Below, piece by piece: positions 7,632 through 16,282 of a DNA stretch of 50,408 nt. The position numbers and the translations under genes are program-made. How positions within the stretch are numbered: the first letter of the stretch is position 1; every line of letters starts with the position of its first letter. The notes under the pieces are model-generated. The model was given only the letters and a program-made list of their open reading frames with translations. It had not been told where the DNA came from and searched no databases. The DNA lies in the NCBI RefSeq assembly GCF_913064665.1, contig NZ_CAJYBT010000026.1, positions 1 to 50,408 of the forward strand, written 5' to 3'. This DNA comes from an uncultured Thioclava sp. Its GTDB lineage: Bacteria > Pseudomonadota > Alphaproteobacteria > Rhodobacterales > Rhodobacteraceae.

Positions 7632-9479
7632 GTGTCGAGTAATTCCTCTGCTTTTCGCATAGCTTTTATCGCATTGCTGATGGGCTCTGTCGCTATCACC
7701 CCCGCGCTTGCGCAAGACAAAAAGGCCCCCGTCGGGCAAAGTGCGCAAGACGCCGCTGCCGCCGCGGATGCCGAGGCCGCCAAGAACGATGCAGACGTGG
7801 CCAATGATCCCAGCCCCGAAGAGGCCGGGGCCTATCTGGCGGCGCGCATCGCCTCGCAGCAATTGGATTTCGAACAGGCGGCCACCTATTACCGCAAGCT
7901 GATGGCCTCGGGCGATGTCAGCGCAGAAACCGCAGAGGCCACGCTGGTAGCCGAGATCGCGATTGCCGATTTCGACCGCGCCGTGCCCTTGGCGCGCCAG
8001 ATGCTTGAGGCGAAAACCGGCAGCCAGATCGCTGCGATGACGGTCCTGGCGGCCGATGCCAAGGAAGGCAAATGGGGCGACGCGATCAAACTCAGCCAAG
8101 ATGAAAGCTCCGACCCCGGCCCGCTTCTGGGCGGGCTGACGCGGGCTTGGGCGCTGGTGGGCGAGGGCAAAATGACCGATGCCTCCGCCGCCTTTGACGC
8201 GGTGGGCAGCGAAAAGGGCCTTGGCGCGTTCGCGGCGTTTCACAAGGCGTTGTCGCTAGCCTTGGTGGGCGATTATGAGGGCGCCGACAAGATATTGTCG
8301 GGCGAACATGGCGCGATGATCACCGCCACGCGGCGCGGCGTGATTGCCCATGCCGAGATCCTGTCGCAGCTTGAGCGCGACAAAGATGCGTTGGCGCTGA
8401 TCGAGGACCGCTTTGGCACCGATCTGGACCCCCAGCTTGAAGCCATGCACGCCAAGCTGGCGGCGGGCGAGACGCTGCCCTTCACGATGGTGCGCAGCGC
8501 AACCGATGGCGTGGCCGAGGTCTATTACTCCGTAGCCCAGGCCCTCATTAGCGATGCGCCTGATACCTTCACGCTGATGCACACACGGCTGGCCAATCTC
8601 GTAGAGCCCGACATGGCCGATGCGACGCTGCTGACGGCCTCGCTGCTGGACAAGATGAAGCAACATGATCTCGCGATTGCGGCCTATGCCGAGGTCTCGC
8701 CCAAAAGCCCGATCTATCACGCTGCCGAAATCGGGCGCGCTGAGGCGATGGTGCGCGCGGGGCGCAATGATGCCGCTATCGAGGTGCTCGAAAACCTCGC
8801 GCGCATTCAGCCCAAGCTGGTGGGCGTGTGGACCGCGCTTGGCGATACGTTGCGGCGCGAAAAGCGCTTTGGCGAGGCGGCAAAAGCCTATGATAAGGCG
8901 ATTGCGCTGATGGGCGCGCCCAAGCCTCAGGATTGGTTCGTCTATTATTCGCGCGCGATTGCGCAGGAACGCTCGGGCGATTGGGCCTCGGCGGAGAAGG
9001 GGTTTCGCGAGGCGCTGAAACTCTCGCCCGATCAGCCTTCGGTGCTGAATTATCTGGGCTATTCCTATGTCGATAAGGGTGAAAACCTTGATGAGGCGCT
9101 GGCGATGATCCGCAAAGCTGTCAAGGAACGCCCCGATGCGGGCTTCATCATCGACAGCCTTGGCTGGGCGCTTTACAAAACCGGGCACTATCAGGAAGCG
9201 GCCACGCAGATGGAGCGCGCGGTCGAACTTGAGCCCCGCGATCCGCTGCTGAATGACCATCTGGGCGATGTGCTTTGGGCGGTCGGTCGTCAGCGCGAGG
9301 CCCGGTTCCAGTGGCGCCGCGCCCTCAGCTTTGGCACGACCGAAGAGCCGACGGACAGCTCTGAGGATCTCGATCTTGACCGGGTGCGTCTGAAACTGTC
9401 GGTCGGGCTGGATCAGGTGCTCAAGGATGAGGGCAAGCCGCCTCTCAAAGCGGCCCCGGCAAGCGATGCCAACAACTAG
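7632..9479 (+). CDS. Exported tetratricopeptide-repeat protein
   Basis: A 615-residue protein with a GTG start, chosen because GAGAGGAC lies 7 bases upstream and a signal peptide follows directly (FRIAFIALLMGSVAITPALA, cleavage near residue 27). The mature part is a tetratricopeptide solenoid, clearest between about residues 340 and 580 (AEIGRAEAMVRAGRNDAAIE; GDWASAEKGFREALKLSP; SLGWALYKTGHYQEAATQME; DHLGDVLWAVGRQREARFQW). Such periplasmic or lipid-anchored-like TPR proteins scaffold envelope complexes; the partner is unknown. Its 3' end overlaps ispE by 14 bases, so the two are one operon. Confidence 0.9.
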   Translation: MSSNSSAFRIAFIALLMGSVAITPALAQDKKAPVGQSAQDAAAAADAEAAKNDADVANDPSPEEAGAYLAARIASQQLDFEQAATYYRKLMASGDVSAETAEATLVAEIAIADFDRAVPLARQMLEAKTGSQIAAMTVLAADAKEGKWGDAIKLSQDESSDPGPLLGGLTRAWALVGEGKMTDASAAFDAVGSEKGLGAFAAFHKALSLALVGDYEGADKILSGEHGAMITATRRGVIAHAEILSQLERDKDALALIEDRFGTDLDPQLEAMHAKLAAGETLPFTMVRSATDGVAEVYYSVAQALISDAPDTFTLMHTRLANLVEPDMADATLLTASLLDKMKQHDLAIAAYAEVSPKSPIYHAAEIGRAEAMVRAGRNDAAIEVLENLARIQPKLVGVWTALGDTLRREKRFGEAAKAYDKAIALMGAPKPQDWFVYYSRAIAQERSGDWASAEKGFREALKLSPDQPSVLNYLGYSYVDKGENLDEALAMIRKAVKERPDAGFIIDSLGWALYKTGHYQEAATQMERAVELEPRDPLLNDHLGDVLWAVGRQREARFQWRRALSFGTTEEPTDSSEDLDLDRVRLKLSVGLDQVLKDEGKPPLKAAPASDANN

Positions 9480-10320
9480 CGTTTTCGCGCCTGCCAAGAT
9501 CAATCTCAGCCTGCATGTCATCGGCCAGAGGGCCGATGGCTATCACCTGCTTGACAGTCTGGTGGCCTTTGCGCCGGTGGGCGATATGGTGTCGTTCGCG
9601 CCGGGGCGGGGGCTGTCGCTGCGCGTAAGCGGACCCGAGGCGGCAGGCGTGCCGGTGGATCGCTCCAATCTGGTGCTGCGGGCGGCAGAGCTGGCCGGGG
9701 GCTCTGATCTGGCCTTTTATTTGCATAAGGCGCTGCCGGCGGCCTCTGGCATTGGCGGGGGCTCGTCTGATGCCGCTGCGGTATTGCGCGGGCTGGGCGC
9801 GGCGCTGGACCCCGAGGCATTGACCCGCCTTGGTGCCGATATCGCGATGTGCCTGACGCCCCATCCCCAGCGCGTGCAAGGCATCGGCGAGCACTGCGCG
9901 CGCGTCCAACTGCCACCGTTGCCCGCGCTGCTCGTCAATCCCCGCATCGAGGTCGCAACCCCCGCCATCTTCAAGGCGCTGAGCCAGAAAACCAACGCCC
10001 CGATGCCCGCGCAGCTTCCGCAGTTCAACGAGGCCCGCGCCTGCATCGACTGGCTTGCCACCCAGCGCAACGATCTGCAAGCGCCCGCCATCGCGCAGGC
10101 CCCGCAAATCGGCGCGCTGCTCGACGTTCTTGTCGCGCTGCCCGGCTGTCATCTGGCCCGCATGTCGGGCTCTGGGGCGACTTGTTTCGCGCTGTTTTCA
10201 ACCCAGTCCGATCTGCAAAGCGCCGAAGCCAAATTGCGCGCGACCCACCCGCAATGCTGGATCGCCTCGGGCGTGCTGGGCGATCAAACCGAACTGGCGC
10301 GCCCAAGCTCGGGCCACTAG
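9466..10320 (+). CDS. ispE: 4-diphosphocytidyl-2-C-methyl-D-erythritol kinase
   Basis: A 284-residue GHMP kinase of the non-mevalonate isoprenoid pathway; it phosphorylates the 2-hydroxyl of CDP-methylerythritol. The N-terminal substrate segment FAPAKINLSLHVIGQRADGYH, the ATP loop PAASGIGGGSSDAAA (about residues 90-104) and the C-terminal MSGSGATCFALF are all intact. I start at ATG 9466, which gives MPTTSVFAPAKINL; an upstream in-frame ATG would add 13 residues unlike the family. The start lies inside the TPR gene (14-base overlap). The protein is slightly short but all motifs are present. Confidence 0.95.
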   Translation: MPTTSVFAPAKINLSLHVIGQRADGYHLLDSLVAFAPVGDMVSFAPGRGLSLRVSGPEAAGVPVDRSNLVLRAAELAGGSDLAFYLHKALPAASGIGGGSSDAAAVLRGLGAALDPEALTRLGADIAMCLTPHPQRVQGIGEHCARVQLPPLPALLVNPRIEVATPAIFKALSQKTNAPMPAQLPQFNEARACIDWLATQRNDLQAPAIAQAPQIGALLDVLVALPGCHLARMSGSGATCFALFSTQSDLQSAEAKLRATHPQCWIASGVLGDQTELARPSSGH

Positions 10321-10425
10321 GTAGCACCTCCCCTCAGTCCCGAACCGCGCCCGCAGACCCCTGTAAATCATACGAAAATGCACCAATCTGGCTCGACCAG
10401 TTTTGCGGCGTGCAAAAATGCAGGA

Positions 10426-10454
10426 TTGCAAAATTGCCAATCTTTCCCTATGTT
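10426..10454 (+). promoter_or_regulatory. Candidate sigma-70-type promoter of the cold-shock gene
   Basis: TTGCAA (10426-10431) and TATGTT (10449-10454) are separated by 17 bases. Transcription starting near 10461 would give a leader of about 115 bases before the cold-shock ATG, in line with the long 5' leaders known for csp mRNAs. Position assigned by eye only. Confidence 0.45.
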
Positions 10455-10577
10455 AAGCGTGCTACGTTGTTTCTACTGCACCCTGTCTCCGTCAACGGCT
10501 TCAGTTTGCGACTACGATCTGACTATGCCGATACTGCTGCATGTTGCAGGCAGACTAACTTGATAGGAGATCTCACG

Positions 10578-10784
10578 ATGGCTTCAGGCACCGTGAAATG
10601 GTTCAACCCCACCAAAGGTTTTGGCTTCATCGCGCCTGCGGATGGCGGCAAAGATATCTTCGTGCACATCTCGGCCGTTGAGCGCGCCGGCATTGCACGT
10701 CTCGACGACGGCCAGGCCGTGACGTTCGAGCTTGAGACCGGCCGTGATGGACGTCAGTCCGCACGCGATCTGGCGCTCGCTTAA
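10578..10784 (+). CDS. Cold-shock protein (CspA family)
   Basis: A 68-residue single cold-shock domain with both RNA-binding motifs: RNP1 as KGFGFI and RNP2 as DIFVHIS. CSD proteins bind single-stranded RNA and act as RNA chaperones. AGGAGATCTCACG precedes the ATG. A leader of more than 100 bases and a strong terminator frame it as a single-gene unit. Whether it is cold-inducible cannot be told from sequence. Confidence 0.97.
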   Translation: MASGTVKWFNPTKGFGFIAPADGGKDIFVHISAVERAGIARLDDGQAVTFELETGRDGRQSARDLALA

Positions 10785-10804
10785 TTTCTGGTTCTGAACC
10801 AGTG

Positions 10805-10836
10805 GCCCGGCCGGTTTTCGGCCGGGCTTTTCTTTT
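10805..10836 (+). terminator. Intrinsic terminator of the cold-shock gene
   Basis: Perfect 9-base arms GCCCGGCCG (10805-10813) and CGGCCGGGC (10819-10827), loop GTTTT, then TTTTCTTTT. Confidence 0.95.
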
Positions 10837-10853
10837 GTCGAAAGCAGGATGTG

Positions 10854-11066
10854 ATGTCACAGACCAAAGCGATGCTTGACGTGTTTGCGACCAGCGCGGC
10901 CAAGCGCCCCGCAACCCCGCATGACAAAACCGCAGCCGCCGCGCGCCAGATCACCGATGATGCGCGCGACGAACGCGATGCGCAAAGTGCGCGACTCAAA
11001 GCGCACCGTCTGGCGCGCGACGCCAGTGGGTGCGCCGTAAATGACGATCCCCAACTGCCGCAGTAA
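10854..11066 (+). CDS. Small uncharacterised protein (70 residues)
   Basis: A 70-residue hydrophilic, alanine- and arginine-rich protein (MSQTKAMLDVFATSAAKRP at the start, CAVNDDPQLPQ at the end), with no membrane segment or recognised domain. The ATG at 10854 is preceded by AGGA 7 bases away; a GTG one codon earlier is possible. It lies between the cold-shock terminator and the GAPDH gene and may be transcribed with the latter. Coding is supported by the ribosome site and codon use only. Confidence 0.55.
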   Translation: MSQTKAMLDVFATSAAKRPATPHDKTAAAARQITDDARDERDAQSARLKAHRLARDASGCAVNDDPQLPQ

Positions 11067-11149
11067 TCACCACTTTCGTATCGGTGACAATCGCAGGCTT
11101 TCCCTTGACCGCGCGGCGCAGTAAGCCCGAGGTCTCAGGAGGTGCGGCC

Positions 11150-12124
11150 ATGCGGGTTTTCATCAACGGCTTCGGTCGAATTGGGCGGTCGGTGCTGCGG
11201 GCTTGGGCGCAAAACCCTGACGCTTGGCCGGGGCTTGAGATTGTCGCGATCAACGATATCGCAGCGCCCGATATGCTGGCCTATCTGTTTGAATATGACA
11301 GCGTGTTCGGGCCGTGGCGCGGCACGATTGTGCAGGAACCCGACGCGCTGGTGATCAACGGGGCGCGCATTGCGCTGCACCGGGCGGGGGATATTTCCAC
11401 GCTCGATCTTGCGGGCATTGATCTGGTGATGGAATGCACCGGGCGCGCCGATAGTGCGGCCATCGCGGGGCAGGGGCTGGCGGGCGGGGCTGCGCGGGTG
11501 CTGATCTCGGGGCCCTCGAAGGCCGCCGACATCACCGTCGTTCTGGGCGCCAATGACGGCGACCTGAACGGTCAGCGGATCGTCTCGAATGCCAGTTGCA
11601 CCACCAACGCGTTTGCCCCGTTGGCGCGCCTGCTGGATGGGGCCTTTGGCATTGTGACGGGTTCGATGACGACGGTGCATTGCTACACTGCCAGCCAACC
11701 CACCGTCGATCAGCCGCGCGATGCGATGGAACGCTCGCGCGCGGCCAGTCTGTCGATGGTGCCCACTTCCACCTCGGCGGGGCGCTTGATGGAACAGGTC
11801 TTGCCCGATCTCAGCGGTCGCTTGATTGCGCAAGCGGTGCGCGTGCCCACGGCCTCTGTGTCGGCGGTGGATCTGGCGATCGCCGTGCAGCGCCCGGCCA
11901 GTGTCGAGCAGATCAACGCCACGCTCAGCACGGCGGGGGGCGTGATCGGGGTGACGGATCGCCCGCTTGTGTCGACCGATCTGCGCGCGCGTCCCGAAAG
12001 CGTGGTGATGGCGCTGCGCGAAACCAAGGTGACCGATTACGGGCTGATCCGGGTGTTTGGCTGGTATGACAACGAATGGGGCTTTTCCAACCGGATGCTG
12101 GATATGGCGCTGCGCATGGCATGA
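11150..12124 (+). CDS. Glyceraldehyde-3-phosphate dehydrogenase-family protein (type I, divergent)
   Basis: A 324-residue NAD-dependent dehydrogenase. The N-terminal nucleotide motif is INGFGRIGR, the catalytic loop SNASCTTN is intact (Cys near residue 150), and the general-base histidine sits in TTVHCYT. The C-terminal WYDNEWGFSNRM is canonical. It departs from housekeeping GAPDH in the substrate loop (SMVPTSTSAGRLMEQVLP instead of the usual NIIPTSTGAAKAV), so it may be a paralogue with another aldehyde-phosphate substrate such as erythrose 4-phosphate. The start was chosen for AGGAGG eight bases upstream; a perfect terminator follows. Confidence 0.9.
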   Translation: MRVFINGFGRIGRSVLRAWAQNPDAWPGLEIVAINDIAAPDMLAYLFEYDSVFGPWRGTIVQEPDALVINGARIALHRAGDISTLDLAGIDLVMECTGRADSAAIAGQGLAGGAARVLISGPSKAADITVVLGANDGDLNGQRIVSNASCTTNAFAPLARLLDGAFGIVTGSMTTVHCYTASQPTVDQPRDAMERSRAASLSMVPTSTSAGRLMEQVLPDLSGRLIAQAVRVPTASVSAVDLAIAVQRPASVEQINATLSTAGGVIGVTDRPLVSTDLRARPESVVMALRETKVTDYGLIRVFGWYDNEWGFSNRMLDMALRMA

Positions 12125-12127
12125 AAA

Positions 12128-12154
12128 AAAGCCCCGGCACTGGGCCGGGGCTTT
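12128..12154. terminator. Bidirectional intrinsic terminator between GAPDH and BI-1 genes
   Basis: Perfect 11-base arms AAAGCCCCGGC (12128-12138) and GCCGGGGCTTT (12144-12154) with a 5-base loop. On the minus strand seven T residues follow, making it a strong terminator for the BI-1 gene; on the plus strand a shorter T-rich tail serves the GAPDH gene. Confidence 0.92.
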
Positions 12155-12177
12155 GATCTTACATCAAGGGATGCGCC

Positions 12178-12957
12178 TTAGCGGCGATCGCCCATGAACT
12201 GCAGCAGGAACATGAACAGGTTGATGAAGTCGAGATACAGCTTGAGCGCGCCGATGATCGCGGCTTTGCCCATAAAGTCCTGACCGCCGCTGGCTGCCAG
12301 TTGCAGATACATGTTCTTGATGTTCTGCGTGTCATAGGCCGTCAGGCCCGCAAAGATCAGCACGCCGATCAACGAGATCGCAAAGGCAAGCGCCGACGAG
12401 GCGAGGAAGATGTTCACGATCGAGGCCACGATCAACCCGATCAGGCCCATCATCAGGAACGAGCCCATCCCCGACAGATTGCGCTTGGTGGTGTAACCAT
12501 AGAGCGACAGGCCCGCAAACGAGATCGCGGTCACCAGGAAGGTCTGCGCAATCGACACCCCGGTAAACACCAGGAAGATCGACGAAAGCGAGGCCCCCAT
12601 CAGCGCCGCGAAGACCCAAAACACGATCTGGGCGGTGCTTGTGCTCATTTTATTCAGCGTTGCGCTAAAGGCAAAGACGACGCCCAGCGGGGCAAGCATC
12701 AAGACCCATTTCAGCGGGCTGGTATAGATCAGCGATCCAAGCTGCGTCAGGTAGATGCCACCACGCAACTGTCCAGCCGCTGCGGCAGGATCGCTTGTCA
12801 CGGCCATATTCGCCAACGCCCAAGCCACCGCGCCGGTGATCAGCATTGCCACTGACATCAGCCCGTAAACCCGGTTCATATGCGTGCGCAGACCTTCGTC
12901 TATCGCCGCTTGACGCGTGCCCGCATGGGGCGTCCGCATCGTTTCGAAATCAGCCAT
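12178..12957 (-). CDS. Bax inhibitor-1/YccA family membrane protein
   Basis: A 259-residue protein with seven predicted membrane segments, beginning with a soluble stretch (IDEGLRTHMNRVYGLMSVAM, where the family-typical L..VY..M pattern is seen) and ending DFINLFMFLLQFMGDRR. This matches the bacterial BI-1 family (YbhL/YccA), pH-sensitive calcium-leak channels or FtsH modulators. The true role is not predictable here. Monocistronic, ended by the bidirectional hairpin at 12128-12154. Confidence 0.93.
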   Translation of the reverse strand: MADFETMRTPHAGTRQAAIDEGLRTHMNRVYGLMSVAMLITGAVAWALANMAVTSDPAAAAGQLRGGIYLTQLGSLIYTSPLKWVLMLAPLGVVFAFSATLNKMSTSTAQIVFWVFAALMGASLSSIFLVFTGVSIAQTFLVTAISFAGLSLYGYTTKRNLSGMGSFLMMGLIGLIVASIVNIFLASSALAFAISLIGVLIFAGLTAYDTQNIKNMYLQLAASGGQDFMGKAAIIGALKLYLDFINLFMFLLQFMGDRR

Positions 12958-13124
12958 CTCGATACCTCCAACAAGTCTTGTCCGGCCATCCCTCGTACCG
13001 GTGTCGGTTCCGATATTGGCAGAGAGGGACGCAAATTCAAGATTTCATCGGTGCAGAAAACGCATTGTTTCAAACAAGTTTAAGGCATTGCGCGCGAAAA
13101 CGGCGTTTTGTGGCCGTATCGGCC

Positions 13125-14099
13125 CTAGTCTGGGGTCCGATCCCCCATCGTGATCACCAATTTTCCCGTTGAGCGACGCGCGCGCAAATCGTCCAGCGCT
13201 TCGGTTACGGCATCAAGCGGATAGCGTGCCCCGATATGGGGATGCAGCGCGCCGGCATTGAACCAGTCAAACAGCTGGCGCATCGAGTCCTTCAGCACCG
13301 CCGGATCAAGGCTTTGATAGCCGCCCCAATACAGCCCGTGAATCGCGATATTCTTGACCAGCGCATGATTGAGCGGCAGCATCGGCGGTTTGCCACTGGC
13401 AAATCCGATCACCAGATAGCGCCCGCCGGGTCTGAGCGCGCGAAACGCCGCCTCGCCCGCCGCGCCGCCCACCGCGTCATAAATCACATCCGCGCCGCCC
13501 AAAGCCCGCAGCGCGCCCTTCAGATCAGGCGTTTCGATATCCACGACCTCATCGGCCCCGGCAGCGCGCGCAATCTCCAGCTTGGCCGCGCCCCGCGCAC
13601 AGGCAATCACCCGCGCCCCCAACGCCTTGCCAATCTCAACCGCCGTAAGCCCCACGCCGCCAGCCGCGCCCAGCACAACCAAGGTTTCGCCCGCGCGCAG
13701 CCCCGCGCGCGCGTCCAGCGCCACATGCGAGGTGCCATAGGCGATCTGAAACGCCGCCGCCTGCTCGAAGCTCATCGCATCGGGCATCACCGTGCAACGC
13801 GTTTGCGCGAAATTGCCCGCCTCGGCCAGCCCGCCTTGCCCGGCAAACACCGCCACCCGCGTGCCCGGCGCAAGTGTGCACCCCGGTCCCGCCGCGATCA
13901 CCTCGCCCGCCAATTCCATGCCCAGCGTGAACGGCGCGTCCGGAGTGTCCTGATACGTCCCCTCGGTCATCAGTAGATCGGCGAAATTGAGACCACAGGC
14001 GCGGATCGCGACCTGCACCTCACCCGCAACCGGGGCGTGCAGCGTGATATCTTGCAGCTTCGGTGCACTGCCCGGTGTTTGAATTTGAAATGCGCGCAT
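13125..14099 (-). CDS. NADPH:quinone oxidoreductase-like MDR-family protein
   Basis: A 324-residue medium-chain reductase of the quinone-oxidoreductase branch: ACGLNFADLLMTEGTYQ replaces the zinc-ligand region of alcohol dehydrogenases, and the NADPH Rossmann motif is GAAGGVGLTAVEIGKALGA. Without catalytic zinc cysteines it should reduce quinones or enoyl groups. I start at ATG 14099 (GGAGACCGCA upstream); an open extension of 68 codons further upstream looks non-coding. Single gene, convergent with nothing; 25 bases downstream the BI-1 promoter region begins. Confidence 0.92.
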   Translation of the reverse strand: MRAFQIQTPGSAPKLQDITLHAPVAGEVQVAIRACGLNFADLLMTEGTYQDTPDAPFTLGMELAGEVIAAGPGCTLAPGTRVAVFAGQGGLAEAGNFAQTRCTVMPDAMSFEQAAAFQIAYGTSHVALDARAGLRAGETLVVLGAAGGVGLTAVEIGKALGARVIACARGAAKLEIARAAGADEVVDIETPDLKGALRALGGADVIYDAVGGAAGEAAFRALRPGGRYLVIGFASGKPPMLPLNHALVKNIAIHGLYWGGYQSLDPAVLKDSMRQLFDWFNAGALHPHIGARYPLDAVTEALDDLRARRSTGKLVITMGDRTPD

Positions 14100-14455
14100 T
14101 GCGGTCTCCGTTCTTGTCGTCCTAGCTATCTTATCTTTGCACGCCCGACAGGACCAGCGCCAAGCCGAAGGAGAAACGCCCCCCAGAACCCGCTGCACCA
14201 GAGCGTGAAAACGAATCAAATTTGGCCAACGCAGGGTTGCGAAACGAGAAGATTTACCTAACGGAAGGCTTGGGACATTTCGCGAATTGCAAAAACACGC
14301 CAAGGGAGAGCGTGGTTTTCCTCAATCACCTCACGGGTTCGTTATCCATTAACGCCTAACAGCCTGTCTTTTAGGATAGGTTTGCACTTTTGAGGCTTTG
14401 GACCGCCTCGCGGCATGTTAGCTTCTAATCAGGAAATTGAAGTGAAGGGCAAAAA
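14100..14455. other. Divergent intergenic region (quinone oxidoreductase / XRE regulator)
   Basis: About 356 bases, AT-richer than the flanking genes, with promoters for both divergent genes. I see no gene. Near the right end is an imperfect inverted repeat around CCTGTCTTTTAGGATAGG. No clear -35/-10 can be fixed by eye. Confidence 0.5.
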
Positions 14456-14818
14456 ATGAAACACCCGGTAGATGTGCATGTAGGGAAACGGATCCGCCAT
14501 CGTCGTTGGATGATCGGCATGACCCAGCAACAACTTGCTGATCATGTAGGCATCAAATTTCAACAAATCCAGAAATATGAAACAGGCATGAACCGTGTCT
14601 CGGCATCGCGACTTTGGGACATTGCCGACGCGGTCGAAGTGCCGATCTCGTTCTTCTTCGAAGGTCTCTCCGAAGGCAGCGTTGCGCAACCGCAGGTTGA
14701 AGGCGACATCTTGTCGGACAAAGAGGCACTGGCGCTCGTGCGGTCCTATTACGCTATGCCTGAGGCGCAGCGTCGCCGACTGTTCGATCTGGCGAAAGTG
14801 CTTTCAGACGCGGCGTGA
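14456..14818 (+). CDS. XRE-family transcriptional regulator, PraR/PhrR-like
   Basis: A 120-residue regulator with an N-terminal helix-turn-helix (VGKRIRHRRWMIGMTQQQLADHVGIKFQQIQKYETGMNRV, about residues 9-48) and a short C-terminal tail (LVRSYYAMPEAQRRRLFDLAKVL). The VHVGKRIRxRR start and FQQIQKYExGxNRVxASRLW core are the alphaproteobacterial PraR/PhrR subfamily, which represses attachment, quorum-sensing or growth-state genes in rhizobia. The targets here are unknown. Monocistronic, with a terminator after it. Confidence 0.9.
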   Translation: MKHPVDVHVGKRIRHRRWMIGMTQQQLADHVGIKFQQIQKYETGMNRVSASRLWDIADAVEVPISFFFEGLSEGSVAQPQVEGDILSDKEALALVRSYYAMPEAQRRRLFDLAKVLSDAA

Positions 14819-14874
14819 TTGCGCCTTGTCTATCGGCTGTTCCGTGCAAAGCGGTCCGGACGGCTTGACCTGAT

Positions 14875-14905
14875 AAAAGGGGGCGTTTACCGCTCCCTTT
14901 ATTCA
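14875..14905 (+). terminator. Intrinsic terminator after the XRE regulator
   Basis: AAAGGGGGCG pairs with CGCTCCCTTT around a TTTAC loop; the distal arm ends in TTT then ATT. It sits 60 bases after the stop and before the HisN-type gene. Confidence 0.75.
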
Positions 14906-14930
14906 TTTCGCCCGTCATAAGGAGCGCGCC

Positions 14931-15752
14931 ATGCACGTGCAAGACCCCGCCGAACAGATTGCACTGATCGCCTTGGCCCAAGAGCTCGCCGATTGCGCGC
15001 GCAAGATCAGCTTGCAACATTTCCGCCCCATCGGCGGAATCGGCGCGGCCAATAAGCACGCGACTGGCTTTGATCCGGTGACCGAGGCCGACCGCGCCGC
15101 CGAAGCCGCGATGCGCGCGATCTTGCAGGAACGCCGCCCGCAAGACGGCATTTACGGCGAGGAACACGGCGTCACCCAGGGCAGCAGCGGGCTGACCTGG
15201 GTGCTGGACCCGATTGACGGCACGCGCGGCTATATGTCGGGCACGCCGACTTGGGGGGTGCTGATCGCGCTGTGCGCGCAAGAGGCCGACGGCCCCGGCG
15301 CGCCGCTGATGGGGGTGATCGACCAGCCCTATATCGGCGAGCGATTCATCGGCGGCTTCGGGCGCGCAGATGTGTCCGGCCCGCAGGGCACCGCCAAGCT
15401 GGCCACGCGCGCAGCTCAAGGCGGGCTCGAAAGCGCCACGCTGTTCTCGACCTTCCCCGAGATCGGCACCGCGCAAGAAAAATCCGCCTTTGATCGGGTG
15501 GCATCGCAAGTGCAGCTGACGCGCTACGGGATGGATTGCTACGCCTATGCGCTACTGGCTGCGGGCCAGATTGATCTGGTGGTCGAGGCGGGCCTGTTTC
15601 CCTATGACGTCGCCGCGCCGATCGCCGTGATTGAGGCGGCAGGCGGCATCGTCACCAATTGGCAGGGCGGTCCGGCCTATCGCGGCGGGCAGGTGCTCGC
15701 TGCGGCCAATCCCGACATTCACGCCGCCGCACTGGCAGCACTGGCGGGCTAA
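14931..15752 (+). CDS. hisN: Inositol-monophosphatase-family phosphatase, histidinol-phosphatase (HisN) type
   Basis: A 273-residue Mg-dependent, lithium-sensitive-type phosphatase. Metal ligands are visible in GEEHG (about residue 76-80), DPIDGTRGY (93-101) and YDVAAPIAVIEAAGG near the C-terminus. The sequence DPIDGTRGYMSGTPTWGVLIAL matches the subgroup acting on L-histidinol phosphate, the penultimate step of histidine synthesis, better than true inositol phosphatases. Assignment to HisN rests on that segment alone. The stop overlaps the convergent gene's stop by four bases. Confidence 0.82.
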   Translation: MHVQDPAEQIALIALAQELADCARKISLQHFRPIGGIGAANKHATGFDPVTEADRAAEAAMRAILQERRPQDGIYGEEHGVTQGSSGLTWVLDPIDGTRGYMSGTPTWGVLIALCAQEADGPGAPLMGVIDQPYIGERFIGGFGRADVSGPQGTAKLATRAAQGGLESATLFSTFPEIGTAQEKSAFDRVASQVQLTRYGMDCYAYALLAAGQIDLVVEAGLFPYDVAAPIAVIEAAGGIVTNWQGGPAYRGGQVLAAANPDIHAAALAALAG

Positions 15753-16282
15753 AACGCCCTGATGCCGGCCTCTGTCACGATGAAATCGAGCGGCTGATCG
15801 GTTGCATCGGTGGGCACCTCGGTGCGCTCTTGCGCGCCGTAGGTGAACCCAATCGCGATTACCGGGCCAGCGGCGCGCAGCGCCTGCAAGGTCCGGTCGT
15901 AAAACCCGCCGCCATAGCCCAGCCGATAGCCGCGCGCATCAAAGGCTAGCAGCGGCACGATCAGGATCTGCGGCGTGATCTCGGTTTTATCCTGCGGGAT
16001 CGGGGCCCCAAAGGCGCCCGGCTCCATCGCAGCCCCCGGATGCCAGCGCCGAAACACCAGCGGCTGGCCCGGAACCACCACCACCGGCAGGCAAAGCGGC
16101 CCGTGATGCGCAGTCATAGCGGGGCGGGGGTCGGGCTCGGTGCGGATCGGCCAATAGCCCGCCAAGGGCTGAACGGGGTAGGCGGCCAGCGCCTGTGTCA
16201 ACGCGCGGCTCGCGGCCCCCTCATCGCGCGCATGGGCCAGCTTGCGCGTCGCAAAGGCTGCCTGACGCGCGGCCTCCTTCAT
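15749..16282 (-). CDS. 5-formyltetrahydrofolate cyclo-ligase
   Basis: A 177-residue enzyme that makes 5,10-methenyl-THF from 5-formyl-THF with ATP, returning the stored folate to the active pool. The family signature is LGYGGGFYDRTL (about residues 121-132), preceded by ILIVPLLAFDARG. Its ATG overlaps the mgtE stop as ATGA, so the two are translated from one mRNA, an association with no obvious biochemical logic. The 3' end overlaps that of hisN. Confidence 0.93.
   Translation of the reverse strand: MKEAARQAAFATRKLAHARDEGAASRALTQALAAYPVQPLAGYWPIRTEPDPRPAMTAHHGPLCLPVVVVPGQPLVFRRWHPGAAMEPGAFGAPIPQDKTEITPQILIVPLLAFDARGYRLGYGGGFYDRTLQALRAAGPVIAIGFTYGAQERTEVPTDATDQPLDFIVTEAGIRAF

Noticed and set aside
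8256-9521. 421-codon minus-strand frame opposite the TPR gene
   Set aside because: The plus-strand frame has a signal peptide and TPR repeats; the antisense product shows no family features.
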